The notes beneath the pieces were generated by a model, which saw only the letters and a list, made by a program, of their open reading frames with translations, was not told the origin of the DNA and did not search any database. From positions 3,224,001 through 3,288,000 of the forward strand of contig NC_014158.1 in assembly GCF_000092225.1 (NCBI RefSeq): a DNA stretch of 64,000 bases, given 5' to 3'. Position numbers and translations under genes: made by a program. The DNA is from Tsukamurella paurometabola DSM 20162 (GTDB lineage: Bacteria > Actinomycetota > Actinomycetes > Mycobacteriales > Mycobacteriaceae). How positions within the stretch are numbered: position 1 is the stretch's first letter; every line of letters starts with the position of its first letter. Shown here piece after piece: positions 61,112 to 64,000 of the stretch.

Positions 61112-62583
61112 GCGCGCCCTGGTTGACGTTGCTGTGGGCGGTACCCGCGGTGGGCGCCGTCGCGGCCGCCGCGGTGCCCCGGGCCGCGCGGTGGATCGGA
61201 TACACGGCGACACTCGGAGCTCTCGGGATCGGGCTCGGCCTCGCCGCGGGTTTCGATACCGCTGGCGGTTTCCAGTTCGCCGAAACGCACCGGTGGATAT
61301 CGTCGTTCGGCGCGGGCTACCGGCTGGCGCTCGACGGGACCGGGCTGGTGCTGGTGCTGCTCACCGTGGCCCTGGTACCGATCCTGCTCCTCGCCGGGTG
61401 GCGCGAGACCGCACCCCAGGGCACAGGTCGGCGGGCCGGCGCGTACGTGGCGCTCACCCTCGCGGTCGAGGCGGGTGTATTGCTGAGCTTCGTGACCACC
61501 GATGTCCTGCTGTTCTACCTGGTTTTCGAGGCCATGCTGATCCCGCTGTACTTCCTGATCGCCGGGTACGGCGGCACCGACAGCGAACCGGGACGGCGCT
61601 CGCGTGCCGCGGTGAAGTTCCTGCTGTACAACCTTATCGGCGGTCTGATCATGCTCGCCGCCGTAGTCGGCCTCTACGCCGCGAAGGGAACCTTCGACCT
61701 GCGCGTGCTGGCCGGAACCATCGACCCCGGTGCAGCGCAGAACCTGATGTTCCTCGGCTTCCTGTTCGCGTTCGCGGTGAAGGCTCCGCTCTGGCCGTTG
61801 CACACCTGGCTCCCCGGGGCGGCGGTGCAGACCACCCCACCCACCGCGGTACTCATGATGGCGATCGTCGACAAGGTGGGAACCTTCGGCATGCTGCGCT
61901 ATTGCCTGACGCTGTTCCCCGATGCCAGCGCGAAATTCGCGCCCTGGGTCGCGGCGCTGGCGGTGATCGGGATCGTCTACGGGGCGGTGCTCGCGATCGG
62001 ACAGAGCGATGTGATGGCGCTGATCGCGTACACGTCGATCTCCCACTTCGGTTTCATCATTCTCGGGATCTTCGCCCGCACGGGCGATTCGCAGGCCGGT
62101 TCGGTGCTGTACATGGTGAACCACGGCGTGGCGACCGCCGCGCTGTTTCTCGTGGCGGGGCTTCTGGTCGCACGGCGTGGGAGCCGGCGGATCGCGGACT
62201 TCGGCGGCGCCTGGTCGCGCGCGCCGAAGCTGGGCGCGATCTTCCTCATCGCGGGGCTCGCGACGCTGTCGCTTCCCGGTCTGGGACCATTCGTCTCCGA
62301 GCTGCTGGTGATCGTCGGAACGTACCCGAGATGGGCCGTCGCCGCCGTCGTCTCGGTGACCGCGCTGGTGCTCTCGGCGATGTATGTGCTGTGGACCTAC
62401 CAGCGGATGTTCACCGGCCCGGCGCCGGAAGCGGTGATGCGCACCGTCGATGAGGCGAAGCCGCGCGAGCTCGCCTTCCTGGTGCCGCTGATCGTCGCGC
62501 TGTTCGCGCTGGGCCTGTTTCCCGCTCCGGTGCTCGACGCCATCAACCCGTCCGTCGCCGCGACCAGCGAGGCCGTGCGATGA
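61108..62583 (+). CDS. nuoM: NADH-quinone oxidoreductase subunit M
   Basis: This 491-residue antiporter-like subunit has about 14 helices with [23 protein letters not shown] (conserved glutamate) and [23 protein letters not shown] (conserved lysine), plus [21 protein letters not shown] 61108 within the nuoL stop is preferred over the open frame nine bases earlier. Overlaps nuoN by four bases. Confidence 0.96.
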   Translation: MSAPWLTLLWAVPAVGAVAAAAVPRAARWIGYTATLGALGIGLGLAAGFDTAGGFQFAETHRWISSFGAGYRLALDGTGLVLVLLTVALVPILLLAGWRETAPQGTGRRAGAYVALTLAVEAGVLLSFVTTDVLLFYLVFEAMLIPLYFLIAGYGGTDSEPGRRSRAAVKFLLYNLIGGLIMLAAVVGLYAAKGTFDLRVLAGTIDPGAAQNLMFLGFLFAFAVKAPLWPLHTWLPGAAVQTTPPTAVLMMAIVDKVGTFGMLRYCLTLFPDASAKFAPWVAALAVIGIVYGAVLAIGQSDVMALIAYTSISHFGFIILGIFARTGDSQAGSVLYMVNHGVATAALFLVAGLLVARRGSRRIADFGGAWSRAPKLGAIFLIAGLATLSLPGLGPFVSELLVIVGTYPRWAVAAVVSVTALVLSAMYVLWTYQRMFTGPAPEAVMRTVDEAKPRELAFLVPLIVALFALGLFPAPVLDAINPSVAATSEAVR

Positions 62584-64000
62584 ATCAGCAGATGCTCGCC
62601 GCGTTCGCGGCGCCGTCGATCGAGTACTCCCAGATCGCGCCGGCGCTGATCGTGCTGGGCGCCGCGGTGATCGGGGTTCTGGTGGAGGCGTTCGCGCCCG
62701 CCGGGTCGCGCACGGTCGTGCACGGAGCCCTGAGCGGGGCAGCGGTGGTCGCGGCCCTCGCGGCGGTGATCGCGCTGGCGAACGACGATGCGCCACCGCG
62801 CACCGTCGTGCTCGGTTCGGTCGCCGAAGACGGGCTGTCCCTGGCACTGCAGGGCCTGCTACTGGTGGCGGCGCTGCCGGCGCTCGCCCTGATGGTGGCG
62901 CGCGGGAACCCCCTGACGCACAGCGAGTCCGTGCCGCTGGCGATGTTCGCCCTCGGCGGCATGATGGCCTTCGTCTCGGCGAACGATTGGCTCACACTGT
63001 TCGTCGCCCTGGAGGTCTTCTCGCTCCCGCTGTATCTGATGTGTGCACTGGCACGGCATCGCGATCTGCTGCCACTGGAGGCGGCACTGAAGTACTTCAT
63101 TTTGGGCGCGTTCAGTTCCGCCATCCTGCTCTTCGGTGTGGCATTGCGATTCGCGGCCACCGGGTCGACGGATATCGCGGCGGTGCCGCAGGATGCGGTG
63201 CTCGGCGCCGTCGGCGCCGCATTGATCGGGGTCGGACTGTTGTTCAAGGTGGGCGCCGTGCCCTTCCACTCCTGGGTGCCCGACGTGTACCAGGGAGCGC
63301 CCACCCCGGTCACCGCCTTCATGGCGTCGGCCACGAAGATCGCGGCGTTCGGGGCGGTGGTGCGGATCACGATGGTGGGCTTCGACGACGTGCCGTGGCG
63401 ACCGGTCGTGGCGGTGGTCGCGGTCGGCACGCTCGCGGTGGGGTCCATCGCCGCGGTGACGCAGTCGGATGTGAAGCGGATGCTGGCCTATTCGGCGATC
63501 GCGCACACGGGTTTCCTGCTGGTGGGGGTGTTCGCGGGGACGGTGCGCGGCATGGGCGCGGTGTGCTTCTACCTCGCGGTGTACGCGCTGAGCACCGTCG
63601 GTGCATTCGCGGTGGCGGGCGCGGTCCGCGAGGCGCGGCCCGACGGCTCGACCGCCGAGGTCAGTGAGCTCGATCGTTGGGCCGGCCTCGGGCGGCGGCG
63701 GCCGGCGCTCGCGGGTGCCATGGCACTGTTCCTGCTCGCCTTCGCCGGGATCCCGGTGACCAGCGGCTTCGTCGGCAAGTTCGCGGTGTTCGCCGCGGCG
63801 GCCGAGCGGGGTGGTACTTGGTTGGTGGTGATCGGCGTGCTCGCCAGTGCGGTGGCTGCCGTGTTCTACCTGCGGGTGATCGTGACCATGTACTTCGCAC
63901 CCGACCACGAGTTCGCGCCCGTCGTGGCGCCGGTGGATCCGCTCGTCCGGTTCGCGATCGGCGTGGGCGCGGTGTCAGTGGTGGTGCTCGGGGTGTTCCC
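62580..64000 (+). CDS. nuoN: NADH-quinone oxidoreductase subunit N (3' end outside window)
   Basis: At least 473 codons of NuoN are present, open to the window edge. The start ATG overlaps the nuoM stop. Motifs of the antiporter family are seen: NDWLTLFVALEVFSLPLYLMCAL (key glutamate) and FKVGAVPFHSWVPDVYQGAPTPVTAFM (key lysine), then SDVKRMLAYSAIAHTGFLL. Most of the protein is present; only the last helices should be missing. It completes nuoA-N. Confidence 0.95.
   Translation, partial: MNQQMLAAFAAPSIEYSQIAPALIVLGAAVIGVLVEAFAPAGSRTVVHGALSGAAVVAALAAVIALANDDAPPRTVVLGSVAEDGLSLALQGLLLVAALPALALMVARGNPLTHSESVPLAMFALGGMMAFVSANDWLTLFVALEVFSLPLYLMCALARHRDLLPLEAALKYFILGAFSSAILLFGVALRFAATGSTDIAAVPQDAVLGAVGAALIGVGLLFKVGAVPFHSWVPDVYQGAPTPVTAFMASATKIAAFGAVVRITMVGFDDVPWRPVVAVVAVGTLAVGSIAAVTQSDVKRMLAYSAIAHTGFLLVGVFAGTVRGMGAVCFYLAVYALSTVGAFAVAGAVREARPDGSTAEVSELDRWAGLGRRRPALAGAMALFLLAFAGIPVTSGFVGKFAVFAAAAERGGTWLVVIGVLASAVAAVFYLRVIVTMYFAPDHEFAPVVAPVDPLVRFAIGVGAVSVVVLGVF

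Noticed and set aside
61045-62847. 600-codon minus-strand frame opposite nuoM and nuoN
   Set aside because: Runs across two real genes and has shadow composition.

Overview
The window is about 68% GC, densely coded, and reads as a chromosomal stretch of a mycolic-acid actinobacterium (order Mycobacteriales). Evidence for this is the mycothiol gene mca, a short-chain Z-prenyl diphosphate synthase, PhoH2 with PIN and PhoH domains, and gene order closely matching three blocks of the Mycobacterium tuberculosis map recalled from memory: roughly Rv1075c-Rv1111c (positions 1-39,500), Rv1023-Rv1026 (44,200-47,400) and Rv3143 plus the nuo operon (48,600 to the end). The genus is not certain; Tsukamurella or Gordonia relatives are plausible.

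Layout. Positions 1-8,600: DUF6542 tail, ispH, lipid-droplet protein, xseA-xseB, DUF4245, glpX, fumC, a lipoprotein, a HicA-like/eRF1-like fusion and a methyltransferase. Positions 8,600-16,400: an iron-sulfur class I fumarase under a candidate iron box, a PadR-controlled membrane operon, phoH2 with a possible leader peptide, an acyl-ACP desaturase and glyA. Positions 16,400-26,600: a DUF885 hydrolase, coaA, TetR, an MpaB-type oxygenase, the Z-prenyl synthase, a taurine/sulfonate-type ABC transporter, SDR, DinB and aroG. Positions 26,600-39,500: aroG leader and attenuator, YyaL-like protein, GT39, mca, greA, a catalytically degenerate NodB-like lipoprotein, metB-cbs and an SGNH hydrolase. Positions 39,500-44,200 are the accessory part: Bax1-like protein, a Clp_N protein with its HTH partner under paired operators on a leaderless promoter, a tRNA with a UAA anticodon, a low-GC orphan, a guanidine-III riboswitch with gdx, and a decayed DUF418 gene. 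Positions 44,200-64,000: ppx, DUF501, ftsB, eno, a 2OG dioxygenase, an atypical receiver protein, then nuoA to nuoN (nuoN cut by the window end).

Regulation is the richest layer. Strongest are an aromatic-amino-acid leader peptide and terminator ahead of aroG, a guanidine-III aptamer that shares bases with a Shine-Dalgarno-masking hairpin ahead of gdx, and a leaderless promoter overlapped by two TGTCAA-N6-TTGACA-type dyads. Also visible are a 47-bp nested dyad ahead of padR, an IdeR/DtxR-like box ahead of the Fe-S fumarase, and a perfect CRP/GlxR-type site ahead of nuoA. No CRISPR array, insertion sequence, prophage or rRNA operon was seen. No stretch over 300 bases lacks a gene.
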